Shown: positions 1 to 13,632, numbered from the stretch's first letter. The stretch is 40,597 nt of DNA from Paulinella micropora (GCA_009731375.1 BJOX01000079.1:382661-423257), one strand, 5' to 3'. Made by a program: numbers and translations. The notes: generated from the letters alone by a model not told the origin.

Positions 1-184
1 GTCTCACCCGCGAGGGGAGTACGAAGATTTGACGATAGGCTCTACTGACACCCCCGCAAGGCAGCTCCAAGCCTTCCAGACAGACCATTACTTTCAAAGA
101 AAATATCCTTTGAAAATACTGGTCCCGACGGACTGGCGACAGGTCCCAGATGGTAGACCTTAACCACTGGGCTATCGCGGTGCC
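1..184 (-). mobile_element. tRNA-derived SINE, copy 1 (cut by window start)
   Basis: On the minus strand the head starts near 184 and keeps an A-box-like TAGCCCAGTGG (164-174). The body matches the copies at 21191 and 23211. The B-box that copy 2 keeps at 23394-23403 is lost here through a deletion of about 8 bp near 130. The 3' part lies beyond the window. It adjoins an (ATT)n tract (minus sense) on its 5' side, as the other copies do. Confidence 0.7.
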
Positions 185-186
185 CT

Positions 187-243
<57 letters not shown>

Positions 244-275
244 GTAAAAATAATAAAAATAATAATAATAATAAC

Positions 276-307
<32 letters not shown>
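185..307. repeat. (TAA)n microsatellite with AAAAT/AAC interruptions
   Basis: About 120 bp of TAA repeats. The interruptions TAGTAAAAATAATAAAAAT and ATAACAATAA also occur in the duplicate tract at 23459-23627, which is longer. Confidence 0.95.
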
Positions 308-308
<1 letters not shown>

Positions 309-410
309 GAAATCAGTTAGATAAATAGCTAGCTGGATAGATAGATAGATAGACAGAAGTATAGATAGATAGATTGATAGATAGATAGAAGTATAGATAG
401 ATAGATGGAC

Positions 411-494
<84 letters not shown>

Positions 495-535
495 GCGCAG
501 TCAAGCCCAGTTGCCAACAATCTCCACAGTCCACG

Positions 536-591
<56 letters not shown>

Positions 592-664
592 AGGGAGGTA
601 GGTAGGTAAGTAGGTAGGTAGTTAGGTAGTTAGGTAAATAGATAGATAGATAGATAGATAGATA
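308..664. repeat. (GATA)n / (GTAG)n arrays with one unique island
   Basis: GATA arrays broken by AGAAGTATA and GATT variants, an island of about 40 bp at 495-535 (starts TGCGCAGTCAAGCCC), more GATA, then a GTAG/GTTAG block at 594-640. The same order recurs at 23628-23995. No gene is visible. Confidence 0.93.
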
Positions 665-1016
665 GATGAAATATCGACTAATGTCAGAAAAAAGGAGCTT
701 CTGATTTCGTCAACCAGGAAGTCTGTGGGTAAAGTATTAACCCGATGCCCAGCTAAGTCGTGATGTTTGCACGGAAGGGACTGATACAGGCGATACCAAA
801 GCTTCCTAGTACCAGGCGGGGCCAGGGCTCGTTCCATAAAGCGCCCCTTGCAGAACGAGCTCCCACCTCCATTACAGAGGGCCCAGTAAGCAGATGGAGT
901 TTCGAGACTGTCGACAGTCTAGTATAAACCGACAGGGCACTGTGGGTTTTATTCCGGGCTCAACAAGCGAGAAAGGGCACCCTGAGGGAACAGGATTGTG
1001 CTTCCCGTCGCTATTT
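665..1016 (+). repeat. Dispersed repeat unit A, copy 1 (about 352 of 546 bp)
   Basis: Starts GATGAAATATCGACTAATGT directly out of a GATA array and ends at GTCGCTATTT, where GATA resumes. The sequence is nearly identical to 5391-5762 and 23996-24350. It contains an 8-bp perfect stem, GCTCGTTC/GAACGAGC, near 828-859. No coding potential is convincing, because the open frames on the reverse strand are not supported by any known domain. The nature of the element is unknown. Confidence 0.85.
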
Positions 1017-1088
1017 AGATGGATAGATAGATAGATAGATAGAAAGTTTTGGGCAGATCTTTGAAGCATTTCTCCACCTATCTTTCTG

Positions 1089-1123
<35 letters not shown>

Positions 1124-1148
1124 GTCTGTCTGTTTGTCTGTCTGTTTG

Positions 1149-1192
<44 letters not shown>

Positions 1193-1236
1193 ATCTACTT
1201 AGTCTACCTAATCTATCTATCTACATATCTATCTAT
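1017..1236. repeat. Opposed GATA / CTAT arrays around a short island
   Basis: GATA (1018-1043), an island containing GGGCAGATCTTTGAAGC (1044-1080), then CTAT with CTGT/TTGT variants (1081-1236). The island resembles the 1240-1280 and 1384-1425 islands (CAGATCTTGAAACCA). Confidence 0.9.
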
Positions 1237-1283
1237 TTCTTACGTGACAAGCCTCGGACAGATCTTGAAACCACTTCTCTTCC

Positions 1284-1327
<44 letters not shown>

Positions 1328-1342
1328 GTCTCTGTGTCTCTC

Positions 1343-1376
<34 letters not shown>

Positions 1377-1570
1377 CCTGATTTTCTTACATGACAAGCT
1401 TTCGACAGATCTTGAAACCATTCCTCTAAAGCAGGCGCAGTTAAACGCTTAGCTAATACACACACACACACATCTGTATGCATGCGGACAGATGAGCAGA
1501 TAGATTTTGACAAAGACCTATTGACAGATTCAAATGATCCATCCTACAACCTTTCCTCCAATGAAAGGAG
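1237..1570. repeat. (CT)n tract between two copies of a 45-bp island
   Basis: The island TTACGTGACAAGCCTCGGAC... (1239-1282) and its diverged copy (1384-1428) flank about 95 bp of CT repeat. A (CA)n stretch follows at 1456-1472. Positions 1473-1570 are non-repetitive and show no gene. Confidence 0.85.
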
Positions 1571-3134
<1,564 letters not shown>

Positions 3135-3194
3135 TGAAGCGATCAGCAAAAATGCACACATACATACACGTGTGGGTAGATTGGTAGATAGATG

Positions 3195-3240
<46 letters not shown>

Positions 3241-3270
3241 CAGATGGATAGATGGATAGATAGATAGATG

Positions 3271-3305
<35 letters not shown>

Positions 3306-3314
3306 CGATAGATT

Positions 3315-3350
<36 letters not shown>

Positions 3351-3404
3351 TAATCTAGGCCTAAGTAGATCAATTTAGGTAAATTAATCCACTTAGACCT
3401 AGAT

Positions 3405-3444
<40 letters not shown>

Positions 3445-3470
3445 CCTACCTACCTACCTAGTTTGGGAAG
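3135..3470. repeat. GATA array - palindromic spacer - CTAT/CTAC array
   Basis: GATA (3185-3349) is followed by a spacer with inverted arms AATCTAGGCCTAAGT (3351-3365) and ACTTAGACCTAGATT (3391-3405), then by CTAT and CTAC (3406-3460). The arms and the arrays together form one long inverted repeat with a loop of about 25 nt. Confidence 0.9.
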
Positions 3471-3613
3471 AACGCAAGCAGAACCAGCTTCCAATTGCAA
3501 ATGCACCCAAGATGGCGGCTAGGAGATAGAGATGGGATAGATTAATAGATAGGTAGGTAGGTAGACGGAGAAATGCTGGGATATTTTCACATGTATACAT
3601 ACCATTACATGTT

Positions 3614-3645
<32 letters not shown>

Positions 3646-3716
3646 TACTTATATATGCATTCATATATATATATATATATATATTTCACGCACCTGGCTT
3701 CCAATTGCAAATGCGC

Positions 3717-3800
<84 letters not shown>

Positions 3801-4060
3801 GTCTGTTCGGTGCATCGGCCCCATTTCTGCTTTTGCAGTATACTTTTTATGTGTATATCGTATTATCTGTGTGTCGACAAACCTGTGTCTGTGTCCATTC
3901 ACTAAGTGCGTTCAACGTGTTAGCCCATTTCTGCTTGGCAGGCAGTGATAGCCAAGCTGCGACCTAAGTTTGCATAAGAAAAGATGTAATAAATAATGAT
4001 CATACATCCAACAATAGCAATTCTCATAAACAGCCCATTTCTGCTTTGCAGGTAACAAGC
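3471..4060. repeat. Islands, (TA)n/(GA)n tracts, CTAT array and a triplicated CCCATTTCTGC motif
   Basis: CTTCCAATTGCAAATGC occurs at about 3487 and 3699. Short (TA)n and (GA)n runs lie at 3616-3684 and a CTAT array at 3717-3796. CCCATTTCTGCTT(T)(T/G)GCAG occurs three times (3820, 3924, 4034). No gene is seen. Confidence 0.75.
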
Positions 4061-4152
4061 TAAAAAAAAAAAAGAAGAAGAAGAGACAAGAAAATAATAG
4101 AAATAATAATAGTAATAAAAACAACAACAATAATAATAATAATAATAATAAC

Positions 4153-4203
<51 letters not shown>
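4061..4203. repeat. A/G-rich run and (AAT)n microsatellite
   Basis: AAGAAG-rich start, then (AAT)n with AAC variants. In minus sense this is the (ATT)n tail of the SINE-like element at 4204-4610. Confidence 0.9.
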
Positions 4204-4207
<4 letters not shown>

Positions 4208-4606
4208 CCTCTAAGGCATACTGATGCAGCTGATAGCACGATCCGTTTCCGGACATGAGCCTCCATGCCCTTGTTCGAGGTGCTCCGTCCCCACCTAGTC
4301 AGTCTCTCAACTGATTATAGGGGCCACCGATGGAGCTCCTGAGGGCAAGACTACACTAAGCCGAGATTATTCCGCAGTCCCAACAACCTCTTGCAAAACG
4401 TTGCCGAATGTGCAAGTGCGTACACCAAGCATGGTTGCTAGAACTACCTCAAAACCCCACCCATAACAATTTGGTATCCGCTGGGCTATCAACCGGCATA
4501 GCGGAGTTTAAGATCTTCGACAGGCGCCCAACGACCCTCCTCCCCAGCATCATCCACCAAATGGTTTTGAGTTGGCATCACAGTTTAACGCCGTAAGGCC
4601 ATTGGG

Positions 4607-4610
<4 letters not shown>
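4204..4610 (-). mobile_element. Diverged SINE-like element between (AAT)n tracts
   Basis: A 407-bp non-repetitive island bounded on both sides by (AAT)n. On the minus strand it has GATAGCCCAGCGG (about 4475-4490), resembling the SINE A-box, and AGTTCTAGCAACC (about 4430-4445), a possible degenerate B-box. Its 3' end (GGAGGCTCATGTCCGGAAAC ... GAGGAAGTATTATT) resembles the 3' end of the SINE at 21191-21422. It could be a separate SINE family sharing a tail, or a much decayed copy. Confidence 0.5.
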
Positions 4611-4697
<87 letters not shown>

Positions 4698-4730
4698 TGA
4701 TGATGATGATGATAATCGTAACATTACCAC
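4611..4730. repeat. (TAA)n then (GAT)n microsatellite
   Basis: TAA repeats at 4611-4697, a short GATGATGAT run, then a non-repetitive link to the CTA array. Confidence 0.93.
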
Positions 4731-4740
4731 TACTATGATG

Positions 4741-4782
<42 letters not shown>

Positions 4783-5016
4783 CTACTCCTACTACTCCTA
4801 CTACCACTCCTACTACCACTCCTACTACTCCTACTACTCCTACTACCACTCCTACTACTGCTACTAATCCTCCTCCTACTCCTCCTCCTCCTCCTCCTCC
4901 TCCTCCCACTACTACTACTACTCCTACTTTTACTACCAAAAATAATATTTTACCTTATCTGCGTAGTTGACAGAAGTGGGAAGATGAATAGCCGTGCATA
5001 GTTGACAGAAGTGGGA

Positions 5017-5101
<85 letters not shown>

Positions 5102-5200
5102 CTACTACTCCTACTACTCCTACTACTACTCCTACTAATCCTCCTCCTCCTCCTCCTCCGCCTCCTATTCCTCCTCCGCCTCCTCCTCCTCCTCCTCCTC

Positions 5201-5254
<54 letters not shown>

Positions 5255-5288
5255 TTACTACCAACAATAATAAGCTACCTTATCTGCA
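4731..5288. repeat. Duplicated (CTA)n/(CTC)n trinucleotide arrays
   Basis: Two arrays (4737-4935 and 5017-5253). Each passes from CTA through CTC/CCG-rich blocks and ends with TTTTACTACCAA and ACCTTATCTGC, followed by the TAGTTGACAGAAGTGGGA island. The whole module is duplicated in tandem. Confidence 0.9.
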
Positions 5289-6094
5289 TAGTTGACGGAA
5301 GTGGGAAGATGAATAGCCGTATCAATCGCAACCAAATGCCCCCTGCATGCGATAGATAGATATATAGATATTATTATGGATAGATAGATAGATGAAATAT
5401 CGACTAATGTCAGAAAAAAGGAGCTTCTGATTTCGTCAACCAGGAAGTCTGTGGGTAAAGTATTAACCCGATGCCCAGCTAAGCCGTGATGTTTGCACGG
5501 AAGGGACTGATACAGGCAATACCAAAGCTCCCTAGTACCAGGCGGGGCCAGGGCTCGTTCCATAAAGCGCCCCTTGCAGAACGAGCTCCCACCTCCATTA
5601 CAGAGGGCCCAGTAAGCAGATGGAGTTTCGAGACTGTTCGACAGTCTAGTATAAACCGACAGAGCACTGTGGGTTTTATTCCGGGCTCAACAAGCGAGAA
5701 AGGGCACCCTGAGGGAACAGGATTGTGCTTCCCGTCGCTATTTCGGCATATGACTTATAGGCAGATAGATAGATAGATAGATAGATAGCCGTATCAATCG
5801 CAACCAAATGCCCCCTACGTGCGATAGATAGATATATATAGATATTATTATAGATAGATAAATAGATAGATAGATAGATAGATAGTTGTCAGAAGTGGGA
5901 ACATGAATAGCCGTATCAATCGCAACCAAATGCCCCCTGCGTGCGATAGATAGATATATATAGATATTATTGTGGATAGATTAATAGATAGATAGATACA
6001 TAGATAGTTGACAGAAGTGAGAACATGAATAGCCGTATCAATTGAAACCAAATGCTCCCTGCATGCGATAGATAGATATACAGATATTATTATG

Positions 6095-6131
<37 letters not shown>

Positions 6132-6190
6132 CCGTATCAATCGCAACCAAATGCCCCCTGCATGCGATAGATAGATATATAGATATTACT

Positions 6191-6236
<46 letters not shown>

Positions 6237-6321
6237 TGATAGATAGATAGATAGATTGATAGCCGTATCAATCGCAACCAAATGCCTACTGCATGCGATA
6301 GATAGATAGATAGATATTATT

Positions 6322-6377
<56 letters not shown>

Positions 6378-6440
6378 CCGTATCAATCGCAACCAAATGC
6401 CCCCTGCATGCGATAGATAGATAGATATATATTATTATAG
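5289..6440. repeat. Seven copies of island B spaced by GATA arrays
   Basis: The island AGCCGTATCAATCGCAACCA + AATGCCCCCTGC recurs near 5315, 5787, 5910, 6032, 6130, 6261 and 6376. Three copies carry an upstream extension TAGTTGACAGAAGTGGGAA. Nearly every copy is followed by GATATTATTATAGATAG before the GATA array. Unit A copy 2 (5391-5762) sits inside the series. Confidence 0.9.
5391..5762 (+). repeat. Dispersed repeat unit A, copy 2
   Basis: Starts GATGAAATATCG out of GATA and extends through GTCGCTATTTCGGCATATGA to CTTATAGGC, somewhat further than copy 1, before GATA resumes. It carries the palindromic CTGTTCGACAG and the GCTCGTTC/GAACGAGC stem. Confidence 0.85.
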
Positions 6441-6448
6441 ATAGATAA

Positions 6449-6500
<52 letters not shown>

Positions 6501-6605
6501 GTAGGTAGGTAGGTAGGTAGGTAGGTAGATAGGTAGATAGATAGATAGATAGATAGATAGGTAGGTAGGTAGGTAGCTAGGTAGCAAGTATAGAGAGATA
6601 GATAT

Positions 6606-6681
<76 letters not shown>

Positions 6682-6974
6682 GATAGATAGATAGAGATAG
6701 ATGCATACACGCATGCATACATGCATGCATACATGCAAATCAACATGCATGAGTATTCATGCATAACATACATAACGTACATAACATACATAACATACAT
6801 AGATGCATGCAACACATACATACATACATACATACATACATTAATACATTACATACATACATATATATACTTATACACATACATACATACATACATACAT
6901 ACACACATACATACATACATGCATACATACATACATACATACATACATACATACATACATGCATACATACACAC
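6441..6974. repeat. Left half of a microsatellite palindrome: GATA, GTAG, GATA, CATA
   Basis: GATA arrays with GTAG blocks at 6500-6535 and 6561-6590, then ATGC/CATA repeats (6700-6970) including ATAACATACATAACATAC. The motif order mirrors 7008-7440. Confidence 0.93.
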
Positions 6975-7674
<700 letters not shown>

Positions 7675-7812
7675 GGAGCTTTGGTATTGCCTGTATCAGT
7701 CCCTTCCGTGCAAACATCACGGCTTAGCTGGGCATCGGGTTAATACTTTACCCACAGACTTCCTGGTTGACGAAATCAGAAGCTCCTTTTTTCTGACATT
7801 AGTCGATATTTC

Positions 7813-7815
<3 letters not shown>
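7675..7815 (-). repeat. Dispersed repeat unit A, partial copy 3, reversed
   Basis: About 140 bp of unit A in inverted orientation. It ends TTTCATC immediately before CTAT, the same junction as the other copies. The inner end is truncated by CTAT at GGAGCTTTGG. Confidence 0.85.
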
Positions 7816-7869
<54 letters not shown>

Positions 7870-7906
7870 CCTTCATTCTGAAAGACCTCACCAACTGGAA
7901 GCCGAT
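7816..7906. repeat. CTAT array and third island F copy
   Basis: CTAT at 7816-7867, then CTACCTTCATTCTGAAAGAC, a diverged form of island F. Confidence 0.9.
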
Positions 7907-8572
7907 CAAAATTTCCACAGCACACATCCAACACACACAGAGCGCCCAACTGCATGTATGTATGTATGTATGTATGTATGTATGTATGTACGTAGGTATA
8001 GATTAATTCCCACAGCACACATCCAACACACACAGAGCGCCCAACTGCATGTATGTATGTATGTATGTATGTATGTATGTATGTAGGTATAGATTAATTC
8101 CCACAGCACACATCCAATACACACAGAGCGCCCAACTGCATGTATGTATGTATGTATGTATGTATGTATGTATGCATATGTAGGTATGTCTGTATGTATG
8201 TATGTATGTATGTATGTATAGATTAACTCCCACAGCACACATCCATACACACAGAGCGCCCAACTACATGTATGTATGTATGTATGTATGTATGTATGTA
8301 TGTATTTATGTATAGATTAATTCCCACAGCACACATCCATACACACAGAGCGCCCAACTACATGTATGTATGTATGTATGTATGTATGTATGTATGTATG
8401 CATATGTCTGTATGTATGTATGTATGCATATGTCTGTATGTATGTATGTATGTATGTATGTATGTATGTATGTATGTATGTACGTAGGTATAGATTAATT
8501 TCCACAGCACACATCCAATACACACAGAGCGCCCAACTGCATGTATGTATGTATGTATGTATGTATGTATGC

Positions 8573-8603
<31 letters not shown>

Positions 8604-8709
8604 TGTATGTATGCATGTACGTAGGTATAGATTAATTTCCACAGCACACATCCAATACACACAGAGCGCCCAACTGCATGTATGTATGTATGTATGTATG
8701 TATGTATGC

Positions 8710-8740
<31 letters not shown>

Positions 8741-9180
8741 TGTATGCACGTAGGTATAGATTAATTTCCACAGCACACATCCAACACACAGAGCGCCCAA
8801 CTGCATGTATGTATGTATGTATGTATGTATGTATGTATGTATGTATGTATAGATTAATTCCCACACCACACATCCAACACACACAGCGCGCCCAACTACA
8901 CGTATGTATGTATGTATGTATGTATGTATGTATGCATGTATGTATGTATGTATGTTCGTATGTATAGATTAATCCCACAGCACACATCCAACACACACAG
9001 AGCGCCCAATTGCATGTATGTATGTATGTATGTATGCATGTATGTATGTATGTATGTATGTATGTATGTATGTGTGTATGTATGTGTGCATATGTATGTA
9101 TGTATGTACGTATATATGTATGTATGTATCTATGTATGTATGTATGTATGTATGTATGTATGTATGTATGTATTGTATGA
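7907..9180. repeat. Ten copies of island C spaced by (TGTA)n
   Basis: An island of about 50 bp (GTATAGATTAATTCCCACAG + CACACATCCAACACACACAG + AGCGCCCAACTGCATG) recurs near 7907, 7996, 8087, 8218, 8308, 8488, 8626, 8754, 8847 and 8962. TGTA arrays of varying length (about 40-130 bp, some with TGCATATGTC inserts) separate the copies. Adjacent copies share variants, as expected for tandem duplication. Confidence 0.93.
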
Positions 9181-10241
9181 TGTATGCATCCACGTCAAAA
9201 TGCCATAACAGACAGACACACATACATACATACATACATACGTACATACATACATGAGTACGTACGTACGTACGTATGTACATATATACATGCATACATA
9301 CATGCATACATACTTGCATACATACATACATACATACACACTGTATGTGCATACATACATACATAGATAAATACGTAAATAAATACGTACATACGTACGT
9401 ACGTACGTACGTACGTACATACACACATACATATATATATATACATACATACATACATACATACATACATACATACAATACATACAATACATACAATACA
9501 TACAATACATACAATACATACAATACATATAACACATACAATACGCACAATACATAATACATACATACATACATACATACATACATACACATACATACAC
9601 ACATACATACATACATACATACATACATACATACATACATACATACATACAAGCATACAATACATACATGCAATATATACAAACATACAATACATTCAAA
9701 ACATACTTACATTACATAACACATACAATACATACATACATACATACATACATACATACGTCAATACATACATATAATACATGCATACACTACATACATA
9801 CATACATACATACATACATACATACATACATAAATACATACATAAATACATACATAAATACATACATACATACATACATACAATACAATACATACAATAT
9901 ATACATACATACATATACATACATACATATACATACATACATATATACATACATACATACCTACATACATACATACATACATACATACATACATACATAG
10001 ATACATACATACATACATACATACATACATGTATGCATACATGCATACATGCATGCATGCATGCATACATACATACATACATACATACATACATACATAC
10101 ATACATACATACGTACAAACATACGTACATACATACGTACAAACATACATACATACATACATACATACATACATACATACATACATAACATACATACATA
10201 TACATACATACATATACAGACATACATACATATGTACATGT

Positions 10242-10272
<31 letters not shown>

Positions 10273-10740
10273 CATACATACATACATACATACGTATATA
10301 CATACATACATACATACACACATACATACATACATACATTCATACATACATACATACATACATACATACATACATACATACGTACATACATACAATATAT
10401 ACAATATATACAATACACACAATACACACAATACATACAATACATACAATACATACAATACATACAATACATACAATACAAATACATACAATTCATACAT
10501 AAATACATAAATACATACATACATACATTCATACATACATACATACATCCATGCATACATGCGTACATACATACATACATACATACATACATACATACAT
10601 GCATACATACATACATACATACATACATACATACATACATACATACATGCATACATACATACATACATACATACATACATACATACCTTTATAAATTTAT
10701 ACATTTATACATACATACATACATACATACATACATACCT
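9181..10740. repeat. (CATA)n array, about 1.5 kb, with AATAC and CGTA blocks
   Basis: The polarity flips from TGTA to TACA at about 9180-9220. Sub-blocks are ACGT-rich (9255-9275, 9387-9420), ACAAT (9475-9560 and 10390-10490), CATAAATA (9830-9865) and CATGCATGC (10028-10066). No gene. Confidence 0.95.
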
Positions 10741-11603
10741 GGCGCAGCAAGGAAGGAGTGAACACACCACTACCTGAGAAGGAGNNNNNNNNNNNNNNNN
10801 NNNNNNNNNNNNNNNNNNNNNNNNNNNNNNNNNNNNNNNNNNNNNNNNNNNNNNNNNNNNNNNNNNNNNNNNNNNNNNNNNNNNNNNNNNNNNNNNNNNN
10901 NNNNNNNNNNNNNNNNNNNNNNNNNNNNNNNNNNNNNNNNNNNNNNNNNNNNNNNNNNNNNNNNNNNNNNNNNNNNNNNNNNNNNNNNNNNNNNNNNNNN
11001 NNNNNNNNNNNNNNNNNNNNNNNNNNNNNNNNNNNNNNNNNNNNNNNNNNNNNNNNNNNNNNNNNNNNNNNNNNNNNNNNNNNNNNNNNNNNNNNNNNNN
11101 NNNNNNNNNNNNNNNNNNNNNNNNNNNNNNNNNNNNNNNNNNNNNNNNNNNNNNNNNNNNNNNNNNNNNNNNNNNNNNNNNNNNNNNNNNNNNNNNNNNN
11201 NNNNNNNNNNNNNNNNNNNNNNNNNNNNNNNNNNNNNNNNNNNNNNNNNNNNNNNNNNNNNNNNNNNNNNNNNNNNNNNNNNNNNNNNNNNNNNNNNNNN
11301 NNNNNNNNNNNNNNNNNNNNNNNNNNNNNNNNNNNNNNNNNNNNNNNNNNNNNNNNNNNNNNNNNNNNNNNNNNNNNNNNNNNNNNNNNNNNNNNNNNNN
11401 NNNNNNNNNNNNNNNNNNNNNNNNNNNNNNNNNNNNNNNNNNNNNNNNNNNNNNNNNNNNNNNNNNNNNNNNNNNNNNNNNNNNNNNNNNNNNNNNNNNN
11501 NNNNNNNNNNNNNNNNNNNNNNNNNNNNNNNNNNNNNNNNNNNNNNNNNNNNNNNNNNNNNNNNNNNNNNNNNNNNNNNNNNNNNNNNNNNNNNNNNNNN
11601 NNN

Positions 11604-11641
<38 letters not shown>

Positions 11642-11678
11642 GAGGGAGGGAGAGTGGAAGGAGTGAACACACCGCTAC

Positions 11679-11690
<12 letters not shown>
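10741..11690. other. 819-base assembly gap flanked by repeated GGAAGGAGTGAACACACC
   Basis: N run at 10785-11603. The island GGAAGGAGTGAACACACC(A/G)CTACCTGAG lies on both sides (10751-10780 and 11657-11683), so the gap probably hides more copies separated by GA repeats. Confidence 0.95.
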
Positions 11691-11740
<50 letters not shown>

Positions 11741-11952
11741 AACACACTCAAAGTTCTTTGAATGCTTGTTTGTTTTGCCCAACCCTATCCATACATACAC
11801 ACACACATACACACATACATACATACATACATAAATAGATACATAGATACATACATACATACATACATACATACATAAACATGCATACATACCCAACTGA
11901 TCCAACGAGCGGCCATCTATCCACCCCTATTCATACATACACACATGCATAA

Positions 11953-11983
<31 letters not shown>

Positions 11984-12121
11984 CATACATACATACATAC
12001 ATACATACATACATCTACCCCTATCCATATATACACACATGCATACATACATACATACATACATACATCTATCCACCCCTATCCGTACACACACACATAC
12101 ATAAATACATACATACATACA

Positions 12122-12155
<34 letters not shown>

Positions 12156-12230
12156 CATACATACATAAATACATAAATACTACATACATAAATGCATACA
12201 TATTACATAATTCTATACATCATGTATACA
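11684..12230. repeat. (GA)n, then CATA arrays with CTATCCACCCCTAT islands
   Basis: GA repeats to about 11740, a non-repetitive segment (11741-11790), then CATA arrays interrupted by C(C/T)ATCCACCCCTAT-type islands near 11913, 12013 and 12067. Confidence 0.9.
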
Positions 12231-12302
12231 CATGCATGAATACATTCATACATACATGCGTATACATACATACATACATACATACGTACATACGTACATA
12301 CG

Positions 12303-12355
<53 letters not shown>

Positions 12356-12384
12356 GCAGACACACGAACACACGCACACACACG

Positions 12385-12415
<31 letters not shown>

Positions 12416-12580
12416 CACACACACACAACACACACACAAAATACACACACACACACAAACATATATATACATACATATATATATACATATATATATATAT
12501 AGACATACACACACACACACATACACATACATACATACATACATACATGCATACATGCATACATACATACATACATACAC
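12231..12580. repeat. CATA and (CA)n / (AT)n arrays
   Basis: CATA with CGTA variants, (CA)n with CGCGCAGACA interruptions (12310-12460), a short (TA)n, then CATA again. Z-DNA-prone dinucleotide tract. No gene. Confidence 0.93.
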
Positions 12581-13060
12581 ACAACAAACAAACAAACAAA
12601 CAGACAAACAAACAAACAAACAAACAGACAAACAAACAGACAAATAAACAAACAGACAAGCAAACAGACAGACAAACAAACAGACAAACAAACAGACAAG
12701 CAAACAGACAAGCAAACAGACAAGCAAACAGACAAACAGAAAGACATACATACAGATATACATACAGACAAACAAACAGACAAAGAAACAGACAAACAGA
12801 CAAACAAACAGACAGGCAAACAGACAGACAAAGAAACAGACAAACAGACAGACAAACAGACAAACACACGGACAAACAGACAAACAAACAGACAAACAAA
12901 CAGACAAACAAGCAGACAAACAGAACGACATAGATACAGACATACATACAGACAAACAAACAGACAAACAGACAGACAAACAATCAGATAAACAAACAGA
13001 CGACAAATAGACAAACAAAGAGACAAACAAAAAGACATATATATACAGATATACATACCA
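12581..13060. repeat. (CAAA)/(CAGA)n tetranucleotide array
   Basis: About 470 bp of ACAA and ACAG units in irregular mixture with CATA patches. It has no stop codons on one strand, which explains long spurious frames. Confidence 0.93.
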
Positions 13061-13259
13061 CAACTGTTCGCAGAGGTCTATCCAACGCGCCAGACATAGA
13101 TAGATAAATAGAGAGAGAGAGAGACACAGAGAGGGAGGGGGGGGGGGGGGGGAAANNNNNNNNNNNNNNNNNNNNNNNNNNNNNNNNNNNNNNNNNNNNN
13201 NNNNNNNNNNNNNNNNNNNNNNNNNNNNNNNNNNNNNNNNNNNNNNNNNNNNNNNNNNN
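13061..13259. other. Island, 16-base G run and 104-base gap
   Basis: An island with GAGGTCTATCCAACGCGCC (13072-13090), GATA/GA repeats, a run of 16 G (13137-13152), then N at 13156-13259. The G run probably caused the sequencing drop-out. Confidence 0.92.
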
Positions 13260-13454
13260 TAGATAGATGAGATGTCGCAAAGGAATGTAGTCCTTGCAAA
13301 GGAACGCAGTTTCACATCAAACAATAATTTGTGTACTGTGCATGTGTCCGGGATGGGAATCACGGGTAGACTGTGTTCTGGAAAAAGAAGAGGAGGAAGG
13401 ACGTTGAAGAAAAAGGCAATCTAGGAATGGAGAGTGGGAGGATAAGGAAGAAGA
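13260..13454. other. Non-repetitive segment without a recognised gene
   Basis: About 195 bp, purine-rich towards its right end (GGAAAAAGAAGAGGAGGAAG). Nothing coding or structural was recognised. Confidence 0.7.
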
Positions 13455-13549
13455 GATAGATAGATAGATAGATAGAAGGATAGATAGATAGATAGATAGA
13501 TAGCTAGATAGATAGATGGATAGATAGATGGATAGATAGATAGATGGAC

Positions 13550-13632
<83 letters not shown>

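Noticed and set aside
622-837. Conserved frame starting [11 protein letters not shown] in unit A, on several copies
   Set aside because: The conservation follows from recent DNA duplication. The frame runs into the GATA array at its end, and reversed or partial copies break it. No domain was recognised.
4733-5295. Poly-Val/Gly, poly-Leu and poly-Thr/Pro frames
   Set aside because: They are direct translations of CTA/CTC trinucleotide repeats.
7907-9016. CRISPR-like pattern of 50-bp repeats with spacers
   Set aside because: The spacers are (TGTA)n simple repeats of unequal length, not unique sequence, and the context is eukaryotic with no cas genes.
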